Positions 32,669 through 44,278 of a stretch of DNA of 64,000 bases are shown one piece after another; positions within the stretch are counted from its first letter, which is position 1; the number at the start of each line of letters is the position of its first letter. Below the pieces are notes generated by a model. It had not been told where the DNA came from. It saw only the letters and a program-made list of their open reading frames with translations, and did not search any database. The translations under genes were made by a program, and so were the position numbers. Origin of the DNA: Paragordius varius (taxonomy: Eukaryota; Nematomorpha); contig OZ176056.1 in the NCBI GenBank assembly GCA_964247055.1, positions 1,922,001-1,986,000 of the forward strand, in the 5' to 3' direction.

Positions 32669-35600
32669 CTAAATTAATTAAGAATTAAGCGAAACAAACT
32701 GTAAATTATTCGAAATTAAATTGGAAATGTACTAAATTTGTAAAAAAAAATTATTTAATAAATTAAAAATTTTTAAAAATAATACCCGGAAAATGTAATT
32801 CAAAAATTATATTTAACACCCCAAAATAACATATTTTTTAAAAAAGTTTATGAAAGATTAATATTATTGTTAAACTTTGACTCAAAAATCCGAAATCTAA
32901 TATATGACTAATATATATATATATATATATATATTAATAGAAATAAAGTTCAATAAATATATAGAAAAGCCAACATTATATTTTACAAAAACCAAAAAAT
33001 TTAAAATTATCACTCTATATATATATATGTCTATATATATATATATATATATATATAAACATACATATAAATGCTAGGTATCACTTTTTTAGATAGACAC
33101 CCAAAATCTTTAATAAATTATAAATCCACACATTACCCTTTCCCTTTTTAAAATTAAAAAATTTATAAAATACTTTAACTATACTCTATACATATCTATT
33201 TTTTCAAAAAAAACTCCAACATTTTTATAAATTATTCTATTATGTGAACATTTTTTGTCAAAAGTTAAAATAGATTTAAAAGGAATACTGTCTAGCTTCA
33301 TCTCGGTTTTCACCCCACAAAAAGCAATGCCCAAACTGGGAATCGGCAAATTCATGCAAACCGCCCGAAGCTCCAACACTAAAATATCCCCAAATATTTT
33401 CGTTACTCCGGAAATTTAGTTCCTAAAAAAATGTATGTATGTTCAAATAAATAAATAATTGATTATATCAAGTTTAAAATGAGTAGTTAAAAGATAACTG
33501 TAATGAACTAATCTCTTTTTTAACCTCAAAAAACACAATTTTTCAAAACAACTAATAAAAACTTAACCCACTTTACAAAACTTAAAACCCTTAAAATCAT
33601 ATATTTAACAAAAAATTGCTTCAAAAAAGCTATCTCACTTGAATTTGCCCCGACGTTGGTTTAAAACCTTCGTCAGGATTTTAACTCGTTTTCCTACAAG
33701 CTATGACATGTCCCCGGGGTCGGGGTTTATATTGAGAATCTACGCTGGCTGCTGACAAGATTGAATATCCATCAGTGATTGAATTATTTAGGCGTTGATT
33801 TCGAACCAAAATATTTTCTAGCGGGCCGCTAGAATTAGCATTTTCGTTTTCATTGATAAAATTTTCAGATATTTCAGTTTTTTGGCTTGAAATTTGCATT
33901 TCATCGTTTTGGTTTGTAAGGGGTGTTTCCGCACCAGTTTGTTTTACTATGGCATTTGTATTAGCAGTAATGGGTACTAAAAAAACACCATAAAAGATTA
34001 TAATAAGGCATTTAAGAATGAATCTAAGCAAATTTTTTGGAAAAGTAAATTATATGTAATAATTTTTTGAATTATGGTTTAAAGCGTATATAATATATGT
34101 TATTAAATAAATCTTATTTACAATCCAAAACAAGATAGTTATATAAAAAAATTATATTTCTCTAGATTATGATTGGTTATAAATATTTTTAGAATCTAAA
34201 AAATAAATTATAATAAAATTAATTTTATAATTATATAAAAACCCGCAAAAATTCCTAATTCATTTACCGATTCCCAAATTATCTTTAATTTTGATTTTAC
34301 TTTGGAGTGAGGGTGATTCCACCATAAACCACGGAGATAAACCCATATAAACTCGAATATCTTTTATACGGTATAGTGGTAAGCTTATAGCAATCTAAAA
34401 AAATAAAATTTAATCGATAATTTAAAAGTAATAATTTGTATTAAAGGACAACTTTGCAATATATATTTTATTTGGTGTTGTAATAAATCGACTTTAGAAT
34501 TGAAATTCACAAAAATTTGACAATAATAATGCATTATATATAGTTTTATAAAAATTATTAAAATAATTTATATTTCATTATTAAAAACTATCCGCTCAAT
34601 AGATTTCTTTCATAATTCTTACATATATATATATATATATAAATAATCTGTACTGTAAAATATAAAGTTATTTTTTCCCAGTAGGATAGATCATTTTACA
34701 ATTAAGAAAAGTATTCTTTGTGAAAGCGAAATTTTCAATGCTTTAATTTTAATATTTGCCCCCTATCACATAACATATTTTAATAAAAAGTTCAATTATT
34801 CAAAAAAATCAGAAACTTATTTTCCAAATACAATATAATATAAATGAAGTTTAGTTGACAGGCACTTAATTAAACTAACTTATATTTCAGAAAATATTAT
34901 AACAACTTGATTGCGTCACTTATCCATGTCATAAAAACTTCAAAAATATATTAACAAATTTAAATTCTCCAAATCTAAAAGACTATTTCCTTTAATAATA
35001 TTTAAACTCTTTGAGGTGTTAGGAAGTTAGATTTTCGAACTTTTAAATAATCTTAAATTACCTGTAATTGACAAGCCGGTAAATTAATGTCACAAATCAT
35101 TTCTGTACACGGGTGTTCAACTTGAAGTCTAGGATTTAGTTCTAAAAAGCAAAAAGTGCCTTTCGCCGTATCATACAAGTATTCAACAGTTCCTGCACTA
35201 ACATATCCTACCATACGAGCTAACCTTACAGCGGCCTACATATATATAAAAAGATTTTTTTCCTATTTGCATCTCATTAATTTAGTTAATTAAATTGTGG
35301 ACAAATTTTGTTTTATCTTATATGCTACAGTAACAATTATGTGAATTGGACAACACAAATGTTACTCTATATATACATGGTTGGTTCAAATATTTGGGTA
35401 TAATAAAAGAGTATTTAAGGTTTTTTAATTTTCCTAAAATAAATGTAGCTACTGAGTCTAAAACAGCTTAAAATCCAAATTGTTGGATAATAAAGTTTGC
35501 ATTATTCTGATAAAAACGAACGATTCTGTAAATTTGGCTGTGAAGATAAACACATACATTGATAAGGCAAGTTTTTAATGTTATAAGCTATATCAACTTA

Positions 35601-38600
35601 AATCTTGATAATTATAAAAAGCACCAAAAAGTATTACCTTTTCGCTAGCTCACAAGAAACTTACACTTTTTGGTGTTTTTTTAAAAAAATAATGTCATAT
35701 TGACCAAATATTAGAACATATCTATCATTTATTTTTCAGTTTTTAACACAATGCAATTACCTAATACCTTTTAATAGTCCCCAAAACCAAAAAACTCTAA
35801 AACTTTAAAATCAACCTTCTCCATTTCTTCAATGACGTGGGCGGTTGCTATGGTAACCGGTGCTTCTTCAATAATCTTTTGATGACGTCTTTGAATGGAA
35901 CAATCTCGACCAAAGAGAGAAATAGCTGTTCCATAACTATCAGCCAGCAATTGAACTTCCAAATGCCGACAATGGCTAGCAAGGGCCATCAAGAAAATGG
36001 GTGATCCTGGGACTTCAGTTTGGACCTTTTAGTTAAATAGCATTGTAAAATTTAATTCTTGATAATTAAAAAAATATTTTGGTTCAAAAACGTAATTTTA
36101 TATTTCGTTTACCACGGTAGTTTTTGCAATATGTGTATACTGTGCTATTAATTTTCTTCCATGATTAAATAGAAAAAAATTATCACACTTGAACCATAAT
36201 TTATTTTTATGCGAAATATCAATATATTGTGTTGAAGAAAAAAATACATATTTTTTAATAAAAATACTGCATATATAAATATGTATATTAAAAATTTTTT
36301 TTAATTATTTAAATTTAAATTATATATATAAACGAGTGGTATTTTTAAAGAGGCAACCTAATTGAAGATTAACAAACTTAGTAATATAATTGCTAAGAAA
36401 AAATTAAACATTAATCATGTTTTGCAATTATAATAAACGAATCAATTTCCGTATTTTAAGTCGATTATATTGAACCAAATTTTTAGCTAATAAATTTGGA
36501 AAGGGATAATAAAAATATAATTTATTATTCACTGTTTTTGATGACCTATTTTACAGATATGATCATAACACTTTAAAACAAATAATGTAAATTTTATAAA
36601 TTTTTCATCTAAAAATTTTTTAAAAAAAAATAATTTACCTGTTTGAAAGCTATTGGAAAATCTTCAGGTTTTAATACTTTACGTATTCCTTTCCCTCCGC
36701 CACCTTCGGAAGCTTTTATCATAATGGGGTATCCAATTTTTTTGCTCATCTAATAAATTTTTTGTTTAAAATAAAAAAAAAAATATGAAAAATGAGATAT
36801 AAATGCCATAATTTCAAACTTTAAGTAAAGACAGAAATTTCTTTTTAAAAAAAATTTGCTTTAACTTGATTTTTTTGACATAATATATTTCGTTTTGGGT
36901 TGCGATACAAATAAAATATTTAATTTTAAATTTCTCTAAATAGCAAAGATTATAAAGAGTAAATTAAAAATAAAAATATATGGTTTTTTACAAAAATATA
37001 TTATTCTTCATTGGTTTTTATAATTCATAAATACGTTATATATATATATATATCATTTAAACAAATTTTGACAAAACCTTCAAAAAACTAATAAATTATA
37101 ATTAAAAAAACTCTGCACCCTTAAAAACCCAAAAAAACTCGAAAAAAAATCTCTATATTGACTTGTAATCCTTGTTCACAGTTTGAGATACAAGCCGATT
37201 CATATATTTCCGTTGGGATCAAATTATTCAAATTATCCAAATCATAATAGGTTGCAGAGTTTTGCGATGCTGAAGTAGAAACACTATTTCCTACATTAGT
37301 TATTTGTTTGGTTGTGGAAACAGTAATACTTTTAACCATGAGGGATTGATTAACAAAATGTTCGGCATTTATACTTTGTTGTAGGGAGCGACTTTTGACC
37401 TCTAAATTTTCAATCTCTATGCCTGCATTTAAGTTTCAATAATAAAATTATTTCAATAAAAAAACGGACAAAACGTAAAAAAATAAAATTCTTTTTAAAA
37501 GACTGCTAATCTTTTTAAACCTTAGTTTTCTAACAAACTGAATAACAACTCTAAATTATAATTAAGTTTAATAGCAATTTATATCACTATTTTTGGAACC
37601 AAAAACAATAAGTTAAGTTTGAAAAAAATTAAGATACAATAATATGGGTCTTTTGGAACATTTGTCGATTTTATGTTTTGTCTGTATAATTTGAATTTTT
37701 ACTGTAAATTAACTAAAAAACGGTAATAAATTTTTATTTTTACATAATCTCAAGGTTATAATTAAAATATTTTTACATACTGGTTTTTGCTTAAGGTTTA
37801 TAACATAAATATAATTTAAGGATTTGCTTTTTAAAAAATTATATTGCGGTAAATATTCCGATATAATTAAAAAATTAAGGCCAATATAAGACTCATATTA
37901 AGTTGCAACATTAAAATTATAAGCTATCACCATAATTTATTTCAATAAAATATTTTTTACCATTCAACCATATATTTGTTCCTTATTTTAAGACTTTTTA
38001 CGCACAATATTTTAAATATTTATAGTTTATAGCAGATATTAAAAACATGTAACTTATTTTCTAATTCTTTGACAATTCATGAATCATTTGAAATTATTAG
38101 AAGATCTAACTAATCTCCATCAAATCAGAATAGAAACGTACGCCCAAACTTATAGGTTTAAAGTTTAAATAGCCAGGATTCCCTAATAAAACAAAAAATA
38201 CTTGTTGGAAAATAAACTCCCCTTTAAATTCTTATAATCATTACCTTATGTGTTAAATTTCTTAGCCAAAACTAACAAAACCATTTAAACCTTCGGTATT
38301 TTTAACCGTATTGAAAAACTCCCCTTTAAATTCTAAAACTCTCATTACCTTATCTATTAAATTAACTCACAAAACCATTTAAACCTTCGGTATTTTTAAC
38401 CGTTAAACCACATTTCAAACCTTTAAATTCTAATATCATATTCAATTCTTAACCAAACCAAAACTCACAATAACCGTTAAAATAACAAAAATAATAAAAA
38501 ATTCCTTAAAACTGAAAAAGTTTAAAAACTTCAACACAAATCTTAAACATTAACCTGATCCACTCCAAGCCAGGGTAGGAACATGAGCGCTTTGTGCAAT

Positions 38601-40094
38601 CAGGGTAGATGCTATTTTATCACCCAGGGCATGCATAGCAAATTCCGAAGGGTTGAAATTATACCCTTATATATAATCTCCTAGTCAATATAACTAGACT
38701 TTAAGTAACTACTACAACAATAAAAAATCAAAAACTTCTCAAAATCCTTTAAAAACCTTATTATAAAACGACAAAAATAATAATAATTCCTTAAAACTGA
38801 AAAAGTTTAAAAACTTCAACACAATTTTTTTCAAATCTAAACCTGATCCACTCCAGGCTAGGGTAGGAACATGAGCGCTTTGTGCAATCAGGGTAGATGC
38901 TATTTTATCGCCCAGGGCATGCATAGCAAATGCCGACGGGCCCAAGAAAGCCAGGCAGCGGTCCGCTAAAGCGAAGGGCAGAGCCGGATTCTCACTGGCA
39001 TGACCCCAACCGGCCCAAACTGCATCCGCCCCCGTCCGCACACAAATCTCTACAATGAGTTCAACGTTGGCGTAATTGTGATTGTTGGAACCGCCTGGAA
39101 CCGGGACATATTGATCCGCCATTTTTATGTACTCTATTATCCATATTCATAATATTAATAAGGGGGATAAATGGTTAAAGGAAGGTATTTTTTAATTATT
39201 GTAAAACTAAGGAATGATATTCACTTTATAATTATATATATTTAATTATCTAATAAGATAATCTTGGCCATAAAAACTCCAAATAGGGGAAAAATACATA
39301 ATTTATTATAGGCATCAATCATGCTTTTTTAAAGAATATATTAAAGTTAAATTGTGTAATTTACAATTTAATCTTTTGTTATGATATAAAAAAATTATTA
39401 ATTTATATAAAATTTAAAATAATATAAATTGAATGGTGAATCAGAGTGTTTTATAATATCCACAAACCAATTCGGGAAGAGGTTCACTTTTAAACGATTA
39501 TATTAGGGTTTAATTTAAATTAAAGAGTTCATGAAAAACAGCAAAAGTTAATTATTTTATAGGCGTTTTTTTAGAAAATCTTATATATGAGGTGATTAAA
39601 GGGAGTACATTTTTATTGGAAAATCGAAAATTAAATTACGTCAATAAATTAATTTTTGATTTAAATTTTCATTTCGAAACTTATGTTCTATAAAAAAAGT
39701 AAACTATGGAAAAACAAGCCGAATTTAATTAATCAACAGTCAAAATAAAAAAAAGTAATTTTAATATAATTGTTTTTGCTTATAATGACGTATATTTTAC
39801 CAGCATTAGCTTTTAAATCTTCGGGAGTCACCATGACAACAAATTTTATCGCTCGTTCGTTTCGAAACATTTCGTATGCCCATCTTCGAATAGATCGCAT
39901 ACATTTAACCGCAGCTATACCATTGTTGGCAATAAGGATCTAAATTTAAACATTATAAAAATTACCTTTTGAATTAGAGTGGTTCCTCCAAATTTTATAA
40001 CAAATTCTTCGGGATTGGATAGCGTAAGCGAACCATGTTTTGAAGTACTTATATTATTAATTGATGTATCCAAAACACTAATATCGGATGACAT
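32521..40094 (-). CDS. ACC: Acetyl-CoA carboxylase, biotin carboxylase region, right copy (in-frame TAA)
   Basis: Eleven exons (2,061 nt, 687 codons) give an N-terminus and a full-length biotin carboxylase domain, which carboxylates biotin using ATP and bicarbonate. Family motifs in order are [40 protein letters not shown] (ATP-binding glycine loop), [35 protein letters not shown] (active-site Arg), [23 protein letters not shown] and [19 protein letters not shown]. All junctions are GT-AG and in phase. Two odd points stand out: low-complexity insertions of about 55 and 80 residues (exons 4 and 8-9), and a TAA at 33,681-33,683 where the family has Glu (TS*NPDEGF). No biotin carrier, central or carboxyltransferase exons follow before the transcript apparently ends near 30,985. 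It is a decaying gene, a sequence error, or a domain-only gene. Confidence 0.9.
32910..33057. repeat. (AT)n microsatellites in ACC intron 10
   Basis: Two runs of alternating A and T (about 32,910-32,935 and 33,017-33,056). Similar tracts occur near 1,530, 34,622, 46,130 and 60,580. Confidence 0.9.
33289..33422 (-). CDS. ACC: ACC right copy exon 10
   Basis: 134 nt, phase 0 to 2. Encodes [34 protein letters not shown] and WGENRDEAR; highly conserved. Confidence 0.95.
33639..33976 (-). CDS. ACC: ACC right copy exon 9 with in-frame TAA
   Basis: 338 nt, phase 1 to 0. The first 80 or so codons are a low-complexity insertion rich in N, S, E and T that replaces a short loop. The exon then returns to family sequence, [17 protein letters not shown] (33,681-33,683), [14 protein letters not shown]. 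The TAA takes the place of a conserved Glu codon. Confidence 0.85.
34268..34394 (-). CDS. ACC: ACC right copy exon 8
   Basis: 127 nt, phase 0 to 1. Begins [20 protein letters not shown] then PW, matching the family's [19 protein letters not shown]; after SPW it diverges into the insertion. Confidence 0.85.
35062..35235 (-). CDS. ACC: ACC right copy exon 7
   Basis: 174 nt, phase 0. Encodes [20 protein letters not shown] and [18 protein letters not shown], the biotin carboxylase active-site signature. It has no Met near the start, so it is easily missed. Confidence 0.95.
35816..36025 (-). CDS. ACC: ACC right copy exon 6
   Basis: 210 nt, phase 0. Encodes [31 protein letters not shown] and [16 protein letters not shown], then ends at EEMEK. 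Confidence 0.95.
36639..36749 (-). CDS. ACC: ACC right copy exon 5
   Basis: 111 nt, phase 0. Encodes [20 protein letters not shown] and following residues: the ATP-grasp glycine-rich loop with the preceding Lys. Confidence 0.95.
37163..37422 (-). CDS. ACC: ACC right copy exon 4
   Basis: 260 nt, phase 1 to 0. Between WSGSG and [19 protein letters not shown] (the family's PQELYEKG..DGLQ) lies an insertion rich in S, T, N and Q, about 55 residues longer than in animal ACCs. The donor is GTCAAT, a weak site chosen because it aligns the next exon exactly. Confidence 0.85.
37455..37704. mobile_element. Tc1/mariner-like MITE (family B)
   Basis: Contains AACGGACAAAACGTAAAAAA at the left and TTGAATTTTTACTG at the right; the left terminus is worn. 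It corresponds to 1-226. Confidence 0.65.
38200..38410. repeat. Minisatellite of about 105-bp units, right copy
   Basis: Two to three degenerate units containing ACAAAACCATTTAAACC and TTCGGTATTTTTAACCG, in ACC intron 3. Confidence 0.65.
38555..38652 (-). pseudogene. ACC: Partial duplicate of ACC exon 3 within intron 3
   Basis: The last 98 nt of exon 3, with its donor and the intron start, repeat 288 bp downstream of the real exon end (38,843). It still encodes [13 protein letters not shown] but lacks its 5' part and acceptor, so it cannot serve as a normal exon. The left copy has only one version. Confidence 0.85.
38843..39133 (-). CDS. ACC: ACC right copy exon 3
   Basis: 291 nt from acceptor ATAATAG to donor GTTTAG. 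Protein identical to left exon 3 despite 12 nucleotide differences. Confidence 0.95.
39801..39939 (-). CDS. ACC: ACC right copy exon 2
   Basis: 139 nt, protein identical to left exon 2; ends GCTG before GTAAAA (phase 1). Confidence 0.95.
39966..40094 (-). CDS. ACC: ACC right copy exon 1
   Basis: 129 nt from ATG at 40,092-40,094; protein identical to left exon 1. Followed by the 26-bp intron 39,940-39,965. Confidence 0.93.
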
Positions 40095-40602
40095 AAAATT
40101 TGATTATAATAATTTAAAGTAAAAAAACACGCGTTTTTACGTGATTGTATGATATTGAAGCTGTGCCAATTTATTATACGAGAACAAGGGTATTTTTGTT
40201 AAGCTCAAAATTATTTTTGTAGGTCCTTACTTATGATTTATTTATAAAGTATGGCAAATACTTTACTGTTGCAAAATACTAGCCAAATAAAAACTAAAAA
40301 AAAATAATATTTTAAATTCAAGATAAAAAAAGAGTTTATAAATTAGTTTAGAATATATGTTTGGTAATTATGATTTGTGCTTAAAATTTTGACCGCGATT
40401 ACATATAGGGTGATTATTGATCGAGAGTGCTCCCAATGGTATCCAAATCTTAAAACACGTATTCTATGGCTTTGGTGCAGTGTGCGAAAATATTATATTT
40501 AAAACTGTATGATTTAAAAAAATTTACTTAAACCTATTTTTTTGGTGTATATTTTAGAAAAAACTAAAATTCTTTATATTTTTCTATTTTAACACTTTAT
40601 AT

Positions 40603-43056
40603 CAGTGGTACTCACCAAAAAAATTTAATGGAAATAAAATATATATTTTTTCCGAGGGCCATGAACCTTATAATGGCAAATATTCCATAGCTATTTAACA
40701 CATATGCACATAATTTACTCTAAATCAGCACAATGAATTTTTTGCGGATCGCATGTGAATCCAGCTAAAAACTGATTTACCATTTAGTTTAAAAAATTAA
40801 AATATTTTGATAACAATTTTTATTTCGATATTAACCAATATTTGACAAATGTGGTTTCACCTCATGACAGGCCAATCTTAATACGTCGTCCATATAATCA
40901 TCGGTTAAGCAGTTTCTGTATGTATTCTTGACATATTTTATTTTTGAATATGACGTCTCGCACGTATAAGTTAAGGTAAAATGAGTTAGGATAACTTGAG
41001 CACATTTTTTTATATTTTCATATTTATTTGGCACATCTTGCCAAAACTCTACATATCCTTCTCTACGATTCTCTTTGAATATCCAAATTGGAATTTTCAA
41101 AACCTACGAAGTCATCAATAATATGCGCCTGATCAAAACCGAAATGCTCAAGTTGTTTAATATCCATGGATTTTCAACGAGTTTTTAAGCAATTTTTAAT
41201 ATATTTTTATTTTTAAAATCTGAATATCTCATTAGATAAATTAGATGATCTATTATTAAATTAATCCCCGCGGTAAATTCCATATTTTCTTCATGAATCG
41301 TTTTAAGTGTTGGAAAATATAGGAGAGTTTAATATTTAAAATTTAGTTTATATTATTAATTTTTAAAAGATATTTCATTAGCAGGGGTTATTATTTTACT
41401 TCCTTGACGACGTATTAAAAAAGTTTATAAGTAATTTCGCAAAGGTAGGCTAATAAAACACCATATGTCACTATTAATTTCCTCGTCAAACTTTCTGTTA
41501 TCTTTTATAAATAATAGAATATGTCTTAAAACAAAAAATGTATTTTATACTTCGCTAAGGCTTAGCCATCTCTCAGCGGTGTACAAAGAATATAATCAAA
41601 CTCCTTGTAGATATCTTTCAGAAGGTTTTTGAATTTACGGCGGTTGAATTCTCTGCCACGGATGTGGTTATCTATATCCACAACTGTTTTAATTACTGAA
41701 TTGAGTGATCAATCTTTTACACGCGAAACCAAGTTTTGCTGATGAATAAAGCAGTGAAAGGATAAAATATGTCAAATTATATTTGTTTTTCAAAAGAGGA
41801 ATAAATCCTTTGTTATTTCCAATCATGGGACAGACTGTGCAGATCGAAACCAATTTTTCATAGATATATCATTATTATCGAAAAAAAGTGTTAATTATTT
41901 CGAGAAAATAACTTCCTTTAGTGGTATTATTTATTGGTAAAAATTTTAAATATTTATCTTTGATTATGTTGTCGTTGTAAAATCTTACGAAGAGCGCACA
42001 TTGAGGTGTTGTACTAATATCAGTGCTAGAATCAATAGCATTACTAAAATATTTGCAGTTTTTCAGAGTTAATAATGTATTGAAAATATATTTAGACATA
42101 TCTTCAATGCGTCGAGCACATGTTGCAGATAGTTGAAGTTTTTTAATTTGCCTCATGATTTGATCTTTATATGGAATTTATCAAATAAAAAACTGCGACC
42201 ATTTATTAGACTTTCTTTTAGTTGGGAACCAGTAAACGGTTTCATATTTTTTCCTTAAATATAACAAATTTGATACGAAGCTAATTATACAACTGTTTCC
42301 TGGGAGAAAGCTATGGACATAATAGATTTTTCTAGTATAATTCCTTAATCTTTTTATATTTTTCGTTTTTTCTCATGATTTTCTGGTAATTTATAAGAAA
42401 AATGGATTGTAAAATTTCAATATTGTATTTTTTTATAATTATGTTGTCCTTACATATAAGGCAGGTAACAACATTTTTATTTTAAACGACAAAGAATTTT
42501 TCTTCCCATTCTTTTTTAAAGGGCGATTTTCATCAAATAATTTACGTTTTTTAGCATTAGATGTCATCCTTTGAATTTATGTTTAAATATTATGTAAATT
42601 TTTTCAAAAAATAAATAATTTAAATTACGCTATAAAAAACTAGTTGAAATTTAATGATGTTTATTTGAAATATATTTTATGGGAATGAGTTATAAAAAAT
42701 GAGGCAGGATAGCTAGGAAAAGATTATGTAAAAGCAAGTTTGGGTGAAAGGCTTGCTTAAATACAAAAAAGGAATGCAAAATTTTAAAATAGAAAAGAAA
42801 ATAGAATACAGAAATAGAAACAACATGTGCCAAAACTTTGAAATTATTTTAATGTAAGGAAATTTTTCTGCATTTCAAATTGGGTAAAATATAAAAACAA
42901 CCAAAATTAAATCTAAAAAAATAAATTAATATTAAAATAATCGAAAATTCGTTTATGTGTTAAAAAAATAATATAAGTATCAATATGGTCATAGGGCAAT
43001 TTTAAAGCACTCTTAAGGCCGCTTGCGGCCCGCGGGCCGCGGTTTGAGTATCACTG
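40603..43056 (-). mobile_element. hAT transposon 1 (2,454 bp), degenerate
   Basis: The termini CAGTGGTACTCA and TGAGTATCACTG form an imperfect inverted repeat, flanked by an 8-bp target duplication CTTTATAT (40,595-40,602 and 43,057-43,064). A GC-rich subterminal block (GCGGCCCGCGGGCCGCGG) precedes the right end. The left copy has the empty site at 2,796-2,803. It contains a broken transposase on the minus strand. Confidence 0.95.
40831..42567 (-). pseudogene. hAT transposase remnant (ZBED/GTF2IRD2-like)
   Basis: The start near 42,565-42,567 reads MTSNAKKRKLFDEN with a BED-like CxxC segment (VTCLICKDN) after an in-frame stop. A middle piece at 41,875-42,156 has SNAIDSSTDISTTPQCALFV, typical of this group. 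The C-terminal piece at 40,831-41,100 has HFTLTYTCETSYSKIKYVKN and YRNCLTDDYMDDVLRLAC, the hAT dimerisation domain. Stops and frameshifts between the pieces mean no functional transposase. Confidence 0.88.
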
Positions 43057-43064
43057 CTTTATAT

Positions 43065-44181
43065 CCTTTTGAGGTAGTGTTACAACCAAGTGCCCCTTAA
43101 AATATCCTAAAAATATTTGAGTTAGGCTAAATTTAATGATATGCTGTTTTAGCCTCTTAATATGATAAAATAAGGTAAAAATGCCTGTAAACTTTTTGAT
43201 AGTTTTTTTTCATTAACTTTTTTATATCGTAAATACAACAGGCAAATAAATGTATCATTATGAAAAAGCTTTCGGATTATAGAAATTTTTGATATTTATC
43301 TAATATCAGCTACTTGCTTCAATCATGTTTTGGAGTTATCTGTTAGAATTAAAAATGTTAACTGTAAAAATTATAAATATTTTTATCTAGAAGACATATT
43401 GAAAAACAAATTTCAGCCAAACTGATAACAGTTATGTTACGAAAATCTCTGGATTAGAACCCCTCAACATGCCATCTCGTACAGATAATGTAATAAATTG
43501 TTGACCATTTATTTAGTTTTGGAGTGAGTCTTTGGTTTTAAGTGTGAAATTAAGAGTTAAGAAACTAGAATTTATAAAATATAACACTTATCCAATAAAT
43601 TTAAATTAATTTTTATTTTATGGTTCTGACGTACAAATACCCCAAAATATTTTTATCTATTCCACGTGCATAAAATAAAAGAAATGTTTATTCATTGAGG
43701 TAACATTTATAGAACAGCGGTTTATATATCAAAGGAAATAGTTTGAAAAAATATAAAGATAAAAGGGGAGTTAAATGGCTAAACTAAAATTATGTAATAT
43801 AGGCATTTAAAAATAATTTATTAAATTTCAAACGTAAAAACAATTGTTTCCCGTTTTTTCCAATCGAGTAGATGTACATGTAGATATATTGTTTTAAACA
43901 TTAATTTTTATAAGATTTTGTGAGCAAATGTTTGCCATTATGATTTTCCTAATATTTCCCGCCTATTGGACAAATCTGGCTTGAATCAATTTTTTTCGAA
44001 GCATGTAATGCGCCATTTTGAGATGTATTTATAATTATATATTTTTTCAGAAGCAATGCAGTTTCTGTTTTAAATTGTATTTTACAGGTTATATCTAATA
44101 TTTACTTAAAGTTGCTTCTAAACGATTATTCTTTGTTTTATTTTCCCTTTAATTTTAAAATATAAACACATATCAAATATA
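43065..44181. other. Intergenic stretch between ACC and the right micro-exon gene
   Basis: Diverged homologue of 2,804-3,921, including a remnant of the hAT MITE near 43,800-43,990. No gene seen. Confidence 0.5.
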
Positions 44182-44187
44182 TTTATT
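44182..44187 (-). promoter_or_regulatory. Candidate poly-A signal of right micro-exon gene
   Basis: AATAAA on the minus strand about 95 nt beyond the stop codon, conserved in position with the left copy. Confidence 0.5.
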
Positions 44188-44278
44188 GGATAAATAACTT
44201 AGTGAATAGTTGCTACAATATATAATCTATAATATTTTTATGAAAAATCTTCCAAAATTACTATATATGACAAATATA

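Noticed and set aside
33681-33683. TAA read as Glu by an alternative nuclear code
   Set aside because: All other Glu positions use GAA or GAG, the micro-exon genes end in TAA in a terminal context, and only one such site exists.
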